Source of the DNA: Streptomyces litmocidini
Lineage (GTDB): Bacteria > Actinomycetota > Actinomycetes > Streptomycetales > Streptomycetaceae
Assembly: GCF_014649755.1 (NCBI RefSeq)
Contig: NZ_BMTQ01000008.1
Coordinates: forward strand, 1-64,000
Reading direction: 5' to 3'
Length of the DNA stretch: 64,000 nt
In this document: positions 48,657-56,758 of the stretch, piece by piece
Numbering within the stretch: position 1 is the first letter of the stretch
Layout of the letters: every line of letters begins with the position of its first letter
Translations under genes and position numbers: made by a program
Notes under the pieces: model-generated
Told to the model about the DNA's origin: nothing
Seen by the model: only the letters and a program-made list of their open reading frames with translations
Database searches by the model: none

Positions 48657-48712
48657 GTCTTTCAATCCCTGAAAGGGGATCTGACCTGCTTGTTTTCGCA
48701 CACGAAGAGATC

Positions 48713-48742
48713 TTGACTGAAAATGTTTGCAGAAACTTGCAT
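48713..48742 (+). promoter_or_regulatory. Promoter with TTGCA direct repeats
   Basis: TTGACT (48713-48718) could be a -35 box. Two TTGCA copies at 48727-48731 and 48737-48741 lie exactly one helix turn apart, joined by GAAAC. Direct TTGCA repeats of this kind are the binding sites of LacI-type MalR/Reg1 repressors before Streptomyces alpha-amylase genes. It is 32 bases before the likely start of the inhibitor. Confidence 0.5.
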
Positions 48743-48772
48743 GAGCCTCCGTGTGGTCCGAGGATGCGGGGC

Positions 48773-49117
48773 ATGGCACACCACATGACACGCATATCGC
48801 GTCCTCTCGCTCTCGCCGCCGTGACCGCGGCGGGTCTCTCCATGACCCTGACCACCGCCCCGTCCGCCGCGGCGGACACCGGATCGCCGGCTCCGGAGTG
48901 CGTGGAGTACTTCCAGAGCTGGCGCTACACCGACGTCCACAACGGCTGCGGCGACACCGTCTCCGTCACGGTCGAGTACACGGACGGCCAGTGGGCCCCG
49001 TGCCGCGTCCTCGAGCCCGGCGGCTGGGCGACCTTCTCCGGCTACGGGACGAGCGGCAACTACGTCACGGGGCTGCGGACGTGCGATCCGGCCCTCGTCA
49101 CCGCCGGCGCCGCCTGA
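48773..49117 (+). CDS. Tendamistat-family alpha-amylase inhibitor
   Basis: A secreted protein of 114 residues. A Sec signal (PLALAAVTAAGLSMTLTTAP, cleavage near SAAA) precedes a mature domain of about 75 residues. ECVEYFQSWRYTDVHNGC contains the WRY triplet that binds the amylase active site; the four Cys at 43, 59, 77 and 104 keep the spacings of tendamistat (16, 18 and 27-28) and should form the same two disulfides. It blocks alpha-amylases, probably of competitors or hosts. In-frame ATGs at 48764 and 48785 are alternatives. Direct repeats in its promoter suggest maltose/starch control. Confidence 0.9.
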   Translation: MAHHMTRISRPLALAAVTAAGLSMTLTTAPSAAADTGSPAPECVEYFQSWRYTDVHNGCGDTVSVTVEYTDGQWAPCRVLEPGGWATFSGYGTSGNYVTGLRTCDPALVTAGAA

Positions 49118-49121
49118 GCCG

Positions 49122-49179
49122 CGGAGATCGCGGAGATCGCGGAGATCGCGGAGATCGCGGAGATCGCGGAGATCGCGGA
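49122..49179. repeat. 9-bp tandem repeat
   Basis: Six perfect copies of CGGAGATCG plus a partial seventh begin 4 bases after the amylase inhibitor stop codon. Read in one frame they would encode Arg-Gly-Asp repeats, but no gene is there. Confidence 0.92.
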
Positions 49180-49351
49180 CAGACGATCGCCCGAGGGGTC
49201 GCCCGCGAAGGCGTCGACGGTGCGGCGGCCGGTTCGGAGGCCCCTCGATCCGCTCGCGCCCGCAGCTCACCCGGCCGGCCCCTCGGACACGAGGGGCCGG
49301 CCGCCACCCCGCCGGAGAGCGGTACCTCGTGGCCGGCGACCTCCAGGACCC

Positions 49352-49954
49352 TCAAGGCGCGTCCGGCAGGTAGCCGGTCGCCGCGCGGGCGTAGGAGTGC
49401 AGGGCGGCGATCACCTCGCGGGGGGAGCGGCGGCCGGCGAGCACGTCCATCTGGTAGCCGTCCTCCATCGCCACGAAGTTGGCGGCGACGAGGCGGGCGG
49501 GGTCCGTCAGGGTGAAGCGGCCCTGGGCCTCGCCGAGGACCAGGACCCCCTGATAGACGCTGATCTGTCGCTCCGTCAGGGCGCTGTCGAGGGCGGCGGC
49601 CTTGGGGTCGCGGAGCGTGCGGGGCCAGTACTCGAACAGCAGTCGGGGCAGCCGGTCCTGGGGGCCCGACGCCACTCCGGACGCGATACAGGCGGTGAGC
49701 CGCTCCCGGGCGTCGGCGTGCCGCTCGACCGCCGCCTCGCGCTCGCGGCAGAACCGTTCCATGCCCTGCTGGAAGGTCTCGTACATCAGGGCGTCGAGGT
49801 CCTCGTAGTAGTAGAGGACGGCCGCGGGCGTGACTCCGGCCTCTTCGGCGACGTCCCTCAGCCGGAGCCCTTCGAGTCCGCGGTTGAGCAGGGCGCGCGC
49901 CGCGGCCTCGCCCAGCTGGGCACGCCGGGCCTCCTGGTCCTTGCTCCGCGCCAT
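49352..49954 (-). CDS. TetR-family regulator
   Basis: A 200-residue repressor. The helix-turn-helix is AAARALLNRGLEGLRLRDVAEEAGVTPAAVLYYYEDLDAL; the C-terminal ligand domain is of the BetI-like type. GGAGGAGTC precedes ATG 49954. It is divergent from an amino acid permease and nitrilase operon, with a 24-bp operator-like palindrome close to the permease. It should repress that operon and sense its substrate, an amine or amide. Confidence 0.92.
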   Translation of the reverse strand: MARSKDQEARRAQLGEAAARALLNRGLEGLRLRDVAEEAGVTPAAVLYYYEDLDALMYETFQQGMERFCREREAAVERHADARERLTACIASGVASGPQDRLPRLLFEYWPRTLRDPKAAALDSALTERQISVYQGVLVLGEAQGRFTLTDPARLVAANFVAMEDGYQMDVLAGRRSPREVIAALHSYARAATGYLPDAP

Positions 49955-50031
49955 CGGGACTCCTCCGCCATCTCGTGAACTAAATCGGAAGCAAAAGATA
50001 CAGCCACAGGCCTTGACCGCACCAAGCGTGA

Positions 50032-50055
50032 TTCGTTAAATCTCCGTTTAACGAA
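50032..50055. promoter_or_regulatory. TetR operator before the permease
   Basis: TTCGTTAAA and its exact complement TTTAACGAA are separated by 6 bases in an AT-rich setting. It lies 38 bases before the permease start and 78 bases from the TetR start. Confidence 0.75.
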
Positions 50056-50092
50056 AACGGGGCGACCGTACGCCCCTCACCGGGAGGCCCTC

Positions 50093-51586
50093 ATGACCCG
50101 CGCATCCGACACGCCCCCTTCTCCGGCACCACCCCCCGGAAAGGGGCTGCGAGGAGATTCCGTCGGTCTCCTCGCCACGACGGCCCTCGGGCTCGCCTCC
50201 GTGGCCCCCGCCTACAGCATCGCGATCACCCTGGGCCTGGTGATCCTCGTGGTGGGCGACCGGGCCCCGGCCGCCCTCCTCCTCGGCTTCGTGCCGATCC
50301 TCCTGACGGCCTTCGCCTTCCGGGAGCTGAACCGGCGCATGCCGGACTGCGGCACGACCTTCGTGTGGAACACGCGGGCGTTCGGCCCGGCCGTCGGCTG
50401 GGTGGCGGGCGGCTGGACGGTCCTGGTCGCGACCGTCCTCGCGATGACCGCGCTCGCCCAGGTCGGAGCCTCCGCGCTGCTCGCCTTCCTCGGGCTCGAC
50501 ACGGCGGCCGGCAGCACCTTCGTCGTGACCTCCGTCGCCGTCCTCCTGATCGCCCTGGTCGTCACCGTCGCCTACCGGGGCATCCGGCTCGCCGCCCACG
50601 TGCAGTACGCGATGCTCGGCCTCCAGCTCCTCGCACTGCTCGTCTTCGGCGTCGCGGCCTTCGCCAGGGACGGCGCCGCCGCCCCGGCCCTGAGCTGGGT
50701 CGACCCCTTCTCCTTCGACGACTTCGGCTCCTTCGCCGAGGCGGTCCTCCTCTGTCTGTTCGTCTACTGGGGCTGGGACGCCCTGATCACCTTCAACGAG
50801 GAGACCGTCGACAGCGGCCGCACGCCCGGCAGGGCCGCGATCGTCTCCACCCTGATCCTGCTCGTCACCTACCTCTTCACCGCGTTCGCCGCGATCTCCT
50901 TCGCCGGGACCGGCACCGGCGGGCTCGGACTGGGCGACGAGAAGAACGCGGCCGACGTCCTCACCCACCTCGCGCCCACCGTGCTCGGCGGCGCCGCGAG
51001 CCGGGTCGTCACGCTCGCCATCGCCGTCTCGGCCGTCGGCGCCCTGCTGACCTGCGCGGGCTCCACCCCTCGGAGCACGCTCTCGATGAGCGCGCACGGC
51101 GCCCTGCCCCCCGCCTTCGCCCGCATGCACCCGCGCTTCCGCACCCCCGCCTTCGGGACCGTGTTCTGCGGAACCGTGGCGGCCGTCGCCCTGGTCCTGC
51201 TCACCCTGGTCTCCGCCGACTTCCTCGGCGACGCCATCCTGTCGATCGGCCTCCTGATCGCCTTCTACTACGGCGTCACCGGCTTCGCCTGCGCCTGGCA
51301 CTTCCGCCGACAGCTGCGGAACTCCCCGCGCGACCTGCTGGTCAAGGGCGTCCTGCCGACGGCCGGCGGCCTGATGATGCTGGCGGCGTTCGTCCGCAGC
51401 GCCTACGACATGGCCGACCCCGGCTACGGCTCCACGTCGGTCGGCGGAGTCGGCGGGGTCTTCCTCCTCGGCGTCGGCTCGATCGTCCTCGGCGGCGTCG
51501 TGATGCCGCTCGTCCGCATCCGCCACCGCCGTTTCTTCCAGGACGGCCGCACGGCCGTCGCCACCCTGTCCGTCACGGAGAACTGA
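50093..51586 (+). CDS. APC-family amino acid/polyamine permease
   Basis: A 497-residue inner-membrane permease with twelve helices. RGDSVGLLATTALGLASVAPAYSIAITLGLV is the typical first helix of the family; CGTTFVWNTRAFGPAVGWVAGG and YWGWDALITFNEETVDSGRTPGRAAI are conserved substrate-site strings. It imports an amino acid or polyamine. It forms a unit with the nitrilase six bases downstream and is divergent from the TetR regulator. The cargo is probably the amide or amine that the nitrilase then hydrolyses. Confidence 0.92.
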   Translation: MTRASDTPPSPAPPPGKGLRGDSVGLLATTALGLASVAPAYSIAITLGLVILVVGDRAPAALLLGFVPILLTAFAFRELNRRMPDCGTTFVWNTRAFGPAVGWVAGGWTVLVATVLAMTALAQVGASALLAFLGLDTAAGSTFVVTSVAVLLIALVVTVAYRGIRLAAHVQYAMLGLQLLALLVFGVAAFARDGAAAPALSWVDPFSFDDFGSFAEAVLLCLFVYWGWDALITFNEETVDSGRTPGRAAIVSTLILLVTYLFTAFAAISFAGTGTGGLGLGDEKNAADVLTHLAPTVLGGAASRVVTLAIAVSAVGALLTCAGSTPRSTLSMSAHGALPPAFARMHPRFRTPAFGTVFCGTVAAVALVLLTLVSADFLGDAILSIGLLIAFYYGVTGFACAWHFRRQLRNSPRDLLVKGVLPTAGGLMMLAAFVRSAYDMADPGYGSTSVGGVGGVFLLGVGSIVLGGVVMPLVRIRHRRFFQDGRTAVATLSVTEN

Positions 51587-51591
51587 CACCC

Positions 51592-52455
51592 ATGCGCACC
51601 CTCGCCCTCGCCGCCCTCCAGACCACGCCCGTCACCCACGACCCGGAGGCCAGTTGGGAACGGTTCGCCGACCAGGTCCGCGCGGTACGCGACACCTTCC
51701 CGCACGTCCAGCTCGTCGTCGCCCCGGAACTGCTGCTCTCCGCGGAGGCGCCCCTGCTCCAGTCCCGCGCGGAGTGGATGCGGGAGGCCGCCGTACCGGT
51801 CCCCGGACGGCTGACGGACCGGCTCGGCGCCCTGGCCCGCGAGACCGGTCTCTGGCTGGTCCCGGGCAGCGTCTACGAGCGGGCCGACGACGGCCACGTC
51901 CACAACACCGCCCTCGCCGTCTCCCCCGCGGGCGAGATCGTCGCCCGCTACCGCAAGGTCTTCCCCTGGCAGCCGTACGAGCGGACGCGGCCCGGCAGCG
52001 AGTTCGTCGTCTTCGACCTGCCCGGCATCGGCCGCGCGGGCCTTGCCATCTGTTACGACGGCTCGTTCCCCGAGACCGTGCGCCAGCTGGCCTGGCTGGG
52101 CGCCGAGGTCGTCATCCAGCCGACGCTGACCACCACCCGCGACCGCGAGATGGAACTGGTCTGCGCCCGGGCCAACGCCTGGACCAACCAGGTGTACGTC
52201 GTCAACGTCAACGCCGCCGACCCGGCCGGGGTCGGCGCAAGCGCCGTCGTCGACCCGGAGGGGACGGTCCGGCAGCAGGCGGGGAGCGGGGAGGAGGTCC
52301 TCGTCGACGTCCTCGACCTCGACGCCGTCACCCGCGTCCGTACGTACGGCTCCGCCGGCATCAACCGGCCCTGGGCCCAGCTCGCCCGTTACGGCGACCG
52401 GATCGAACTGCCCATGTACGGGGGCACCTTCCGGCCGGTGCCGGCGCGCGACTGA
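51592..52455 (+). CDS. Carbon-nitrogen hydrolase (nitrilase superfamily)
   Basis: A 287-residue amidohydrolase. The catalytic triad is visible: Glu near 46 (VAPELLL), Lys near 122 (RYRKVFPW) and Cys near 154 (LAICYDGSFPE). The fold and length fit aliphatic amidases, N-carbamoyl hydrolases or omega-amidases. It follows the permease closely, and together they form a TetR-controlled uptake and deamidation unit. The exact substrate is unknown. Confidence 0.92.
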   Translation: MRTLALAALQTTPVTHDPEASWERFADQVRAVRDTFPHVQLVVAPELLLSAEAPLLQSRAEWMREAAVPVPGRLTDRLGALARETGLWLVPGSVYERADDGHVHNTALAVSPAGEIVARYRKVFPWQPYERTRPGSEFVVFDLPGIGRAGLAICYDGSFPETVRQLAWLGAEVVIQPTLTTTRDREMELVCARANAWTNQVYVVNVNAADPAGVGASAVVDPEGTVRQQAGSGEEVLVDVLDLDAVTRVRTYGSAGINRPWAQLARYGDRIELPMYGGTFRPVPARD

Positions 52456-52468
52456 GCGGCGCGGCCCG

Positions 52469-53584
52469 TCAGCCGGGTCCCACGGGCGGGCGGACCACGA
52501 GGACGGCGGCCACGTCGTCGTCGAGGCCGTCCGCGCCGTAGGCGGCGAGGTCCCGGTGGAGGAGCGCGGGCAGCTCCGCGGCCGGCTCCCGGGCCCAGCC
52601 CCGCAGGCGCAGCTCCAGCGGGTAGAAGGTTCCGGCCCGGTCGCGGGTCTCGCTGACGCCGTCGGTGTAGAGGAGCAGGCGGTCCCCCGGCCCGAAGGGC
52701 ACCTCCTCGATCCGGTGGTGGCTGTCGGCGAGACCGGCGAGGTTGACGGGCAGCGAGGGGTCGGCGAAGTGCACGGGCTCGACGCCGATCGCCCGCTGGA
52801 GCAGCGGGGCGGGGTGGCCGCAGCTGAGGAGCCGGGCGACGTCACGGCCGTCGGGGAGTTCCACCAGGACGACGGTGGCGAAGCGTTCGGCGGCGTCGGA
52901 GTCCGGATCCCAGGCGCCGTAGCGGGCGAGGCCCTCGTCCAGGCGGTCCGCGAGGTCCGCGAGGTCGCGGGCCTCGTTGACGGCGGCGCGGAAGGAGCCG
53001 AGCAGGACGGAGGCGGTCTCGACGGCGCCCAGGCCCTTCCCCTGGACGTCGCCGAGCATGACGCGCACCGCGCCGGGGATCCTGACGGCCTCGTAGAAGT
53101 CGCCGCCGATCCTCGCCTTGGCCGCGGCCGCGACGTACAGCAGGTGCAGGTCGAAGCGGCCGAGGTGCTCGGGCAGCGGGCGCAGCACGACCCGCTGGAC
53201 CACCTCGGCGACGGCGGTGACCTCGCGCAGGTCCCGCTCGTACCGGGCCCTGACCCGGCTGACCCAGGCCGCGGCGACGGTCGCCGCCGCGAGCACCGTC
53301 TCGCTGGCGATGAGCTCGGCGGCGGTCGCCACCTCCCGGGTCGGGGCGAGGAGCACGCGGACGACCATGGCGAGCAGCCCGATGCCGACGGTCCCGCGCA
53401 CGCTCCAGGTGACGGCGGCGAGCGCGGGCGCGGCGACGAGGAGCCGGTCGAAACGCTCCCGGTCGGGAGTGAGCAGATCGGCGACGACCGTCAGGACCAG
53501 GACCAGGAAGGGCAGCGCGCGACCGAGGTGGAACTGGGTGCGCGCCGCCGCGCCGGGGGGACGGCGGCGACCGGCTGCGGGCAT
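52469..53584 (-). CDS. Membrane-anchored SpoIIE/PP2C-type phosphatase
   Basis: A 371-residue phosphatase with three to four N-terminal helices (about 15-105), a short linker, and a SpoIIE domain (about 135-368). GGDFYEAV, GDVQGKGLGAVE, LYTDGVSETRD and DDDVAAVLV are the metal-binding motifs. It should dephosphorylate an anti-sigma antagonist from the membrane. It is the third phosphatase of this type in the window. Its stop is 14 bases from the nitrilase stop on the other strand. Confidence 0.92.
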   Translation of the reverse strand: MPAAGRRRPPGAAARTQFHLGRALPFLVLVLTVVADLLTPDRERFDRLLVAAPALAAVTWSVRGTVGIGLLAMVVRVLLAPTREVATAAELIASETVLAAATVAAAWVSRVRARYERDLREVTAVAEVVQRVVLRPLPEHLGRFDLHLLYVAAAAKARIGGDFYEAVRIPGAVRVMLGDVQGKGLGAVETASVLLGSFRAAVNEARDLADLADRLDEGLARYGAWDPDSDAAERFATVVLVELPDGRDVARLLSCGHPAPLLQRAIGVEPVHFADPSLPVNLAGLADSHHRIEEVPFGPGDRLLLYTDGVSETRDRAGTFYPLELRLRGWAREPAAELPALLHRDLAAYGADGLDDDVAAVLVVRPPVGPG

Positions 53585-53585
53585 C

Positions 53586-55277
53586 TCATGATCGTACGCA
53601 GGGCCGTCCGTCGGGCCGGGGTGCCGCAGGGTCCGGGCGTGTCCCCCGGTGGTCGGCCCGGCCGGGCAGGGCCAGGGCGGACGGGACGGCGAGCGCGGCG
53701 ATCGCCGCCAGGGCCGGCAGCGCGGCGCCCCGGGCCGGTACGAAGCCGCCGTCGGGGAGGAGGGCGAGGAGGAGGGCCGCGGTGGCGACGCCGAGCGCAG
53801 GGCCGATGTTCATCGCGGTCTGCTGGAGACCGCCGGCGACGCCGGCGTGGGCCTCGGGGGCGCGGTGCACGACGACGGAGGTCGCGGTGACCATGAGCGT
53901 GACGAAGCCCGCGCCGAGAAGCGCGGCGGCGGCGCCGACGGAGGCCGCGCCGGCGGTCGTGTCGAGCCGGGAGAGCAGCAGGACCCCGAGCGTGAGCAGC
54001 CCGGCCCCGGCGGTGGCGGTGCGCCGGGGGCCGAAGCGGCGCTGGAGCGGCGGGCAGAGCGGCGCGCCGAGGACCATGAGGGCGGGGAGGGGCAGGACGC
54101 GCAGCGCGCAGTCGAGGGGGTCGAGCCCCTGGACGTCCTGGAGGAAGTACGTCGTCACGAAGAGCGTGCCGGAGAGGGCCGCGGAGGCCGCGAGGAGCGC
54201 GGTGAGCCCCGCGCCGACCGGCACGCTCCGGAGGAGCTCCGGGGGCAGGAGCGGGTCGGCGGCGCGCCGCTCGTGCCGCGCGAAGGCCGTCCCGGCGCCG
54301 AGGGCCGCGCTCCAGGCGAGGAGGGCGGCGCCGATGCCACCGGGACGGGACGCCTCGTCGAGGCCGTGGACGAGCAGTCCGAGCGCGGCGGCGAGGAGAA
54401 GGGCCCCGAGCGGGTCGAGCGCGAGGCGGGGCGCCGGGCGCTCGACGGGGGCGGAGCCGGGCGCCGGGCGGTCGACGGGGTGCGGCGGCAGGCGGTCCGG
54501 CGGGGCCGGGAGGCCACGCGGGTCGGCCGCGGCGGGGCCGGACGCCCGGCGGTCGGGGAGATCCGTCCGCCGGTGGTCCGGCGGGGACGGCGCACCGAGC
54601 GGGTCGGCCGCGGCGGGGCCGGGTGCCCGGCGGTCGGCGGGGTCCGTCGGGTCGGCGGGGTCCGTCGCCCGACGGCCCGTCCGCGGCAGGACGCCGAGCA
54701 GGACGGACCCCCTGGCGTCGGGCGGCTCCGGTCGCCGGTGGCCCGGTGGGGTCAGGGCGAGGAGACCGATGGCGAGGGTCGGGGGGACGCCGAGGAGGAA
54801 GACCGCGCGCCAGCCGTACGAGGAGACCAGCGCGCCTCCGACGAGGGGGCCGGCCGCGGCGGCGAGGCCGATGGCGGCGGTGCGCACGGCGATCGGGGTC
54901 GCCAGCCGCTCGGGCGGGAAGGCGGTGCGCAGCATGCCGAGGGTGGCGGGCTGGAGGAGCGCCCCGCAGACCCCCTGGAGCACGCGGAGCGCGATCACGG
55001 TGCCGATGCCGGGGGCCAGGGCGATTCCGGTGGAGACGGCGGCGAAGCCGAGGGCGCCGACGGCGAAGACCCGGTGGTGGCCGTACCGGTCGCCGAGGCG
55101 GCCCGCGAGGACGAGGAGGCTCGCGACGGCGACGAGGTAGCCGGTGCTGGTCCACTGCACCTGGCCGACCTCGGCGCCCAGGTCGCGCTGGAGGGCGGGT
55201 TGGGCGACGGTCAGGACCGTGCCGTCGAGGGCGACGACGGCGGCGCCGACGACGCTGCAGGCGAGGGTGCGGTTCAC
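53586..55277 (-). CDS. MFS drug-efflux transporter (EmrB/QacA type) with Pro-rich loop
   Basis: A 563-residue, 14-helix multidrug exporter. The first helices contain VALDGTVLTVAQPALQRDLGA and the conserved LAGRLGDRYGHHRVF motif A. Between helices 6 and 7, residues about 190-285 form a Pro/Asp/Arg-rich loop in which a 27-residue unit (RRA[P/S]GPAAADP...) is repeated; this loop is about 80 residues longer than normal. GTG at 55277 overlaps the TetR stop, so the genes are coupled. It should export a toxic compound under control of that TetR protein. Confidence 0.9.
   Translation of the reverse strand: MNRTLACSVVGAAVVALDGTVLTVAQPALQRDLGAEVGQVQWTSTGYLVAVASLLVLAGRLGDRYGHHRVFAVGALGFAAVSTGIALAPGIGTVIALRVLQGVCGALLQPATLGMLRTAFPPERLATPIAVRTAAIGLAAAAGPLVGGALVSSYGWRAVFLLGVPPTLAIGLLALTPPGHRRPEPPDARGSVLLGVLPRTGRRATDPADPTDPADRRAPGPAAADPLGAPSPPDHRRTDLPDRRASGPAAADPRGLPAPPDRLPPHPVDRPAPGSAPVERPAPRLALDPLGALLLAAALGLLVHGLDEASRPGGIGAALLAWSAALGAGTAFARHERRAADPLLPPELLRSVPVGAGLTALLAASAALSGTLFVTTYFLQDVQGLDPLDCALRVLPLPALMVLGAPLCPPLQRRFGPRRTATAGAGLLTLGVLLLSRLDTTAGAASVGAAAALLGAGFVTLMVTATSVVVHRAPEAHAGVAGGLQQTAMNIGPALGVATAALLLALLPDGGFVPARGAALPALAAIAALAVPSALALPGRADHRGTRPDPAAPRPDGRPCVRS
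54485..54645. repeat. 81-bp coding tandem repeat in the MFS gene
   Basis: Two imperfect copies with period 81 bases (GGGTCGGCCGCGGCGGGGCC at 54520 and again at 54601) encode the repeated Pro-rich loop. The period keeps the reading frame. Confidence 0.75.
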
Positions 55278-55867
55278 GGGGCGGGCTCCACGGGTCCGAG
55301 GTGGGCGTCGAGCGCGGCGGACAGGAGGGGGCCCGGGTCGTCGCCGCCGGTGGCGAGGCGGAGGCTGCCCCAGTGCCAGAGCTGGGCGAGGCCGTGCAGG
55401 TTGGCCCAGAGGGCGCCGGCGACGAGGGCGGGGTCGGCCGCCGGGCGGACGCGGGCGACGAGCCCGGTGAGGTGGGCGAAGAGCGGCAGGCTGGTCTCGC
55501 GGAGCCCGAGCCGTCCGCTCTCCAGCAGGTCGTGCCGGAACATCAGCTCGTACATGCCGCGCCGGGTGTCGGCGTAGTCGAGGTAGACGCGGGCGAGCAC
55601 CCCGATCCGTTCGCGGGCCGTGGCCCCTTCGGGGTCCGCCTCGGCGACGCGGGCGGCCAGTTCGGCGAAGCCTCGGCGGGCGATGGCGGAGAGCAGTTCC
55701 AGGTGGGTGGGGAAGTACCGCCGTGGGGCTCCGTGGGAGACGCCGGCGCGGCGGGCGATCTCGCGGAGCGAGAGGGCTTGCACCCCCTCGGCGTTCACCA
55801 GCTCGACGCCGACCCCGACGAGCCGGTCAGGCAGCCCGTCCGCATGCTCTTTCCGTGTCATGGACAC
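55274..55867 (-). CDS. TetR-family regulator of the efflux gene
   Basis: A 197-residue regulator. GVELVNAEGVQALSLREIARRAGVSHGAPRRYFPTHLELL is the helix-turn-helix. The C-terminal domain is of the TetR_C_13 kind (YADTRRGMYELMFRHDLL). GTG 55867 and ATG 55861 are both possible starts. A strong inverted repeat overlaps the start codon, so it represses itself and, through the coupled transcript, the MFS exporter. Confidence 0.9.
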   Translation of the reverse strand: MSMTRKEHADGLPDRLVGVGVELVNAEGVQALSLREIARRAGVSHGAPRRYFPTHLELLSAIARRGFAELAARVAEADPEGATARERIGVLARVYLDYADTRRGMYELMFRHDLLESGRLGLRETSLPLFAHLTGLVARVRPAADPALVAGALWANLHGLAQLWHWGSLRLATGGDDPGPLLSAALDAHLGPVEPAP

Positions 55868-55898
55868 TGTCTACCAAGAGCGAGTAGACAGTGTCTAC
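55861..55898. promoter_or_regulatory. Double TetR operator at the tetR start
   Basis: GACACTGTCTAC (55863-55874) and its exact complement GTAGACAGTGTC (55884-55895) are 9 bases apart. The right arm extends into GTAGAC-AGT-GTCTAC, itself a near-palindrome. Two overlapping GTCTAC sites result. Confidence 0.8.
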
Positions 55899-55933
55899 CC
55901 ACCGTCGCGCTCGCGTCCGTTACACTGGGCGAC

Positions 55934-56036
55934 AGCGAAGGGGAGTAGCCCTGCGAACCGGTCGTCGACACACTGGAGCCCTCGGGTTCCCGGTGACCGG
56001 GTCCGCGGATCACGCGGACGGGCGAGACCTTCGGCC
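55934..56036 (+). ncRNA. Manganese riboswitch (yybP-ykoY type)
   Basis: The leader shows the conserved yybP-ykoY elements in order: CGAAGGGGAGTAGCC at the start, TCCCGGTGACCGGG and CGGATCACGCGGA hairpins, and GGCGAGACCTTCG at the end. CGAAGG (55936-55941) pairs with CCTTCG (56028-56033) to close the P1 stem. This class binds Mn2+ and turns on manganese-exporter genes. The TMEM165/GDT1 gene begins 123 bases later. Confidence 0.9.
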
Positions 56037-56158
56037 AGGCAACAGCCGCGTCCGCGTTCCCGTGGGCGTGGTCCGTCATGCCGGGCCGAGTGGTCCTCCC
56101 GTCGCCCACCGAGGTGGCGCCCGGAGCCACGGGGCCCGGACCGAGCAGAGAGCCCCCT

Positions 56159-56743
56159 ATGCACCTCGACCCCTTGGCGATCCTCACCGCCTTCGGGCTG
56201 ATCTTCCTCGCCGAGCTTCCCGACAAGACGATGTTCGCGTCCCTCGCCATGGGCACGCGCATGCGCCCGCTGTACGTGTGGATCGGCACCTCCACCGCCT
56301 TCCTGGCCCACGTCGCCCTCGCGGTGGGCGCCGGCAGCCTGCTCGGGCTGCTCCCGGGCTGGACCGTCAAACTCGTCTCGGCCCTGATGTTCGGCTTCGG
56401 CGCCTTCATGCTGCTGCGCGGCGGGGGCGACGACGACGAGGCCGACGAGGGCGGCCGGACGGTCAGCGGCTTCTGGCCCGTCTTCTCGACCGCGTTCATG
56501 GCCGTCTTCATCAGCGAATGGGGCGACCTGACCCAGATCACCACCGCGAACCTGGCCGCCACCAACGGCACCTGGTCGACGGCGATCGGTTCGTTCGCCG
56601 CCCTGACGACGGTCTCCGCACTCGCCCTGGTCGCCGGCCGCTTCATCGCCAAGCGCGTCCCCCTCAAGACCGTGCAGCGCATCGGCGGCATCTGCATGGC
56701 GGGGCTCGCAATCTGGTCGCTGACCGAGGTCTTCACCGGCTGA
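56159..56743 (+). CDS. TMEM165/GDT1 family transporter (UPF0016), manganese-linked
   Basis: A 194-residue membrane protein with six helices in two repeats. Each repeat has the signature of the family: FLAELPDKTMFASLAMG (residues 17-33) and FISEWGDLTQITTANLAA. In other bacteria such proteins export Mn2+. The riboswitch upstream gives independent support. An acidic, Gly-rich loop (GGGDDDEADEGG) separates the repeats. ATG 56159 is the first start after the riboswitch. Confidence 0.95.
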   Translation: MHLDPLAILTAFGLIFLAELPDKTMFASLAMGTRMRPLYVWIGTSTAFLAHVALAVGAGSLLGLLPGWTVKLVSALMFGFGAFMLLRGGGDDDEADEGGRTVSGFWPVFSTAFMAVFISEWGDLTQITTANLAATNGTWSTAIGSFAALTTVSALALVAGRFIAKRVPLKTVQRIGGICMAGLAIWSLTEVFTG

Positions 56744-56758
56744 GCAGGTCCCGGCTCC

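Noticed and set aside
49122..49179. CRISPR array
   Set aside because: The repeats are 9 bp and contiguous, without spacers; no cas genes in the window.
49098..49515. Protein with Arg-Gly-Asp repeats
   Set aside because: Arises only from reading the 9-bp repeat in a shifted frame, without start signal or conserved sequence.
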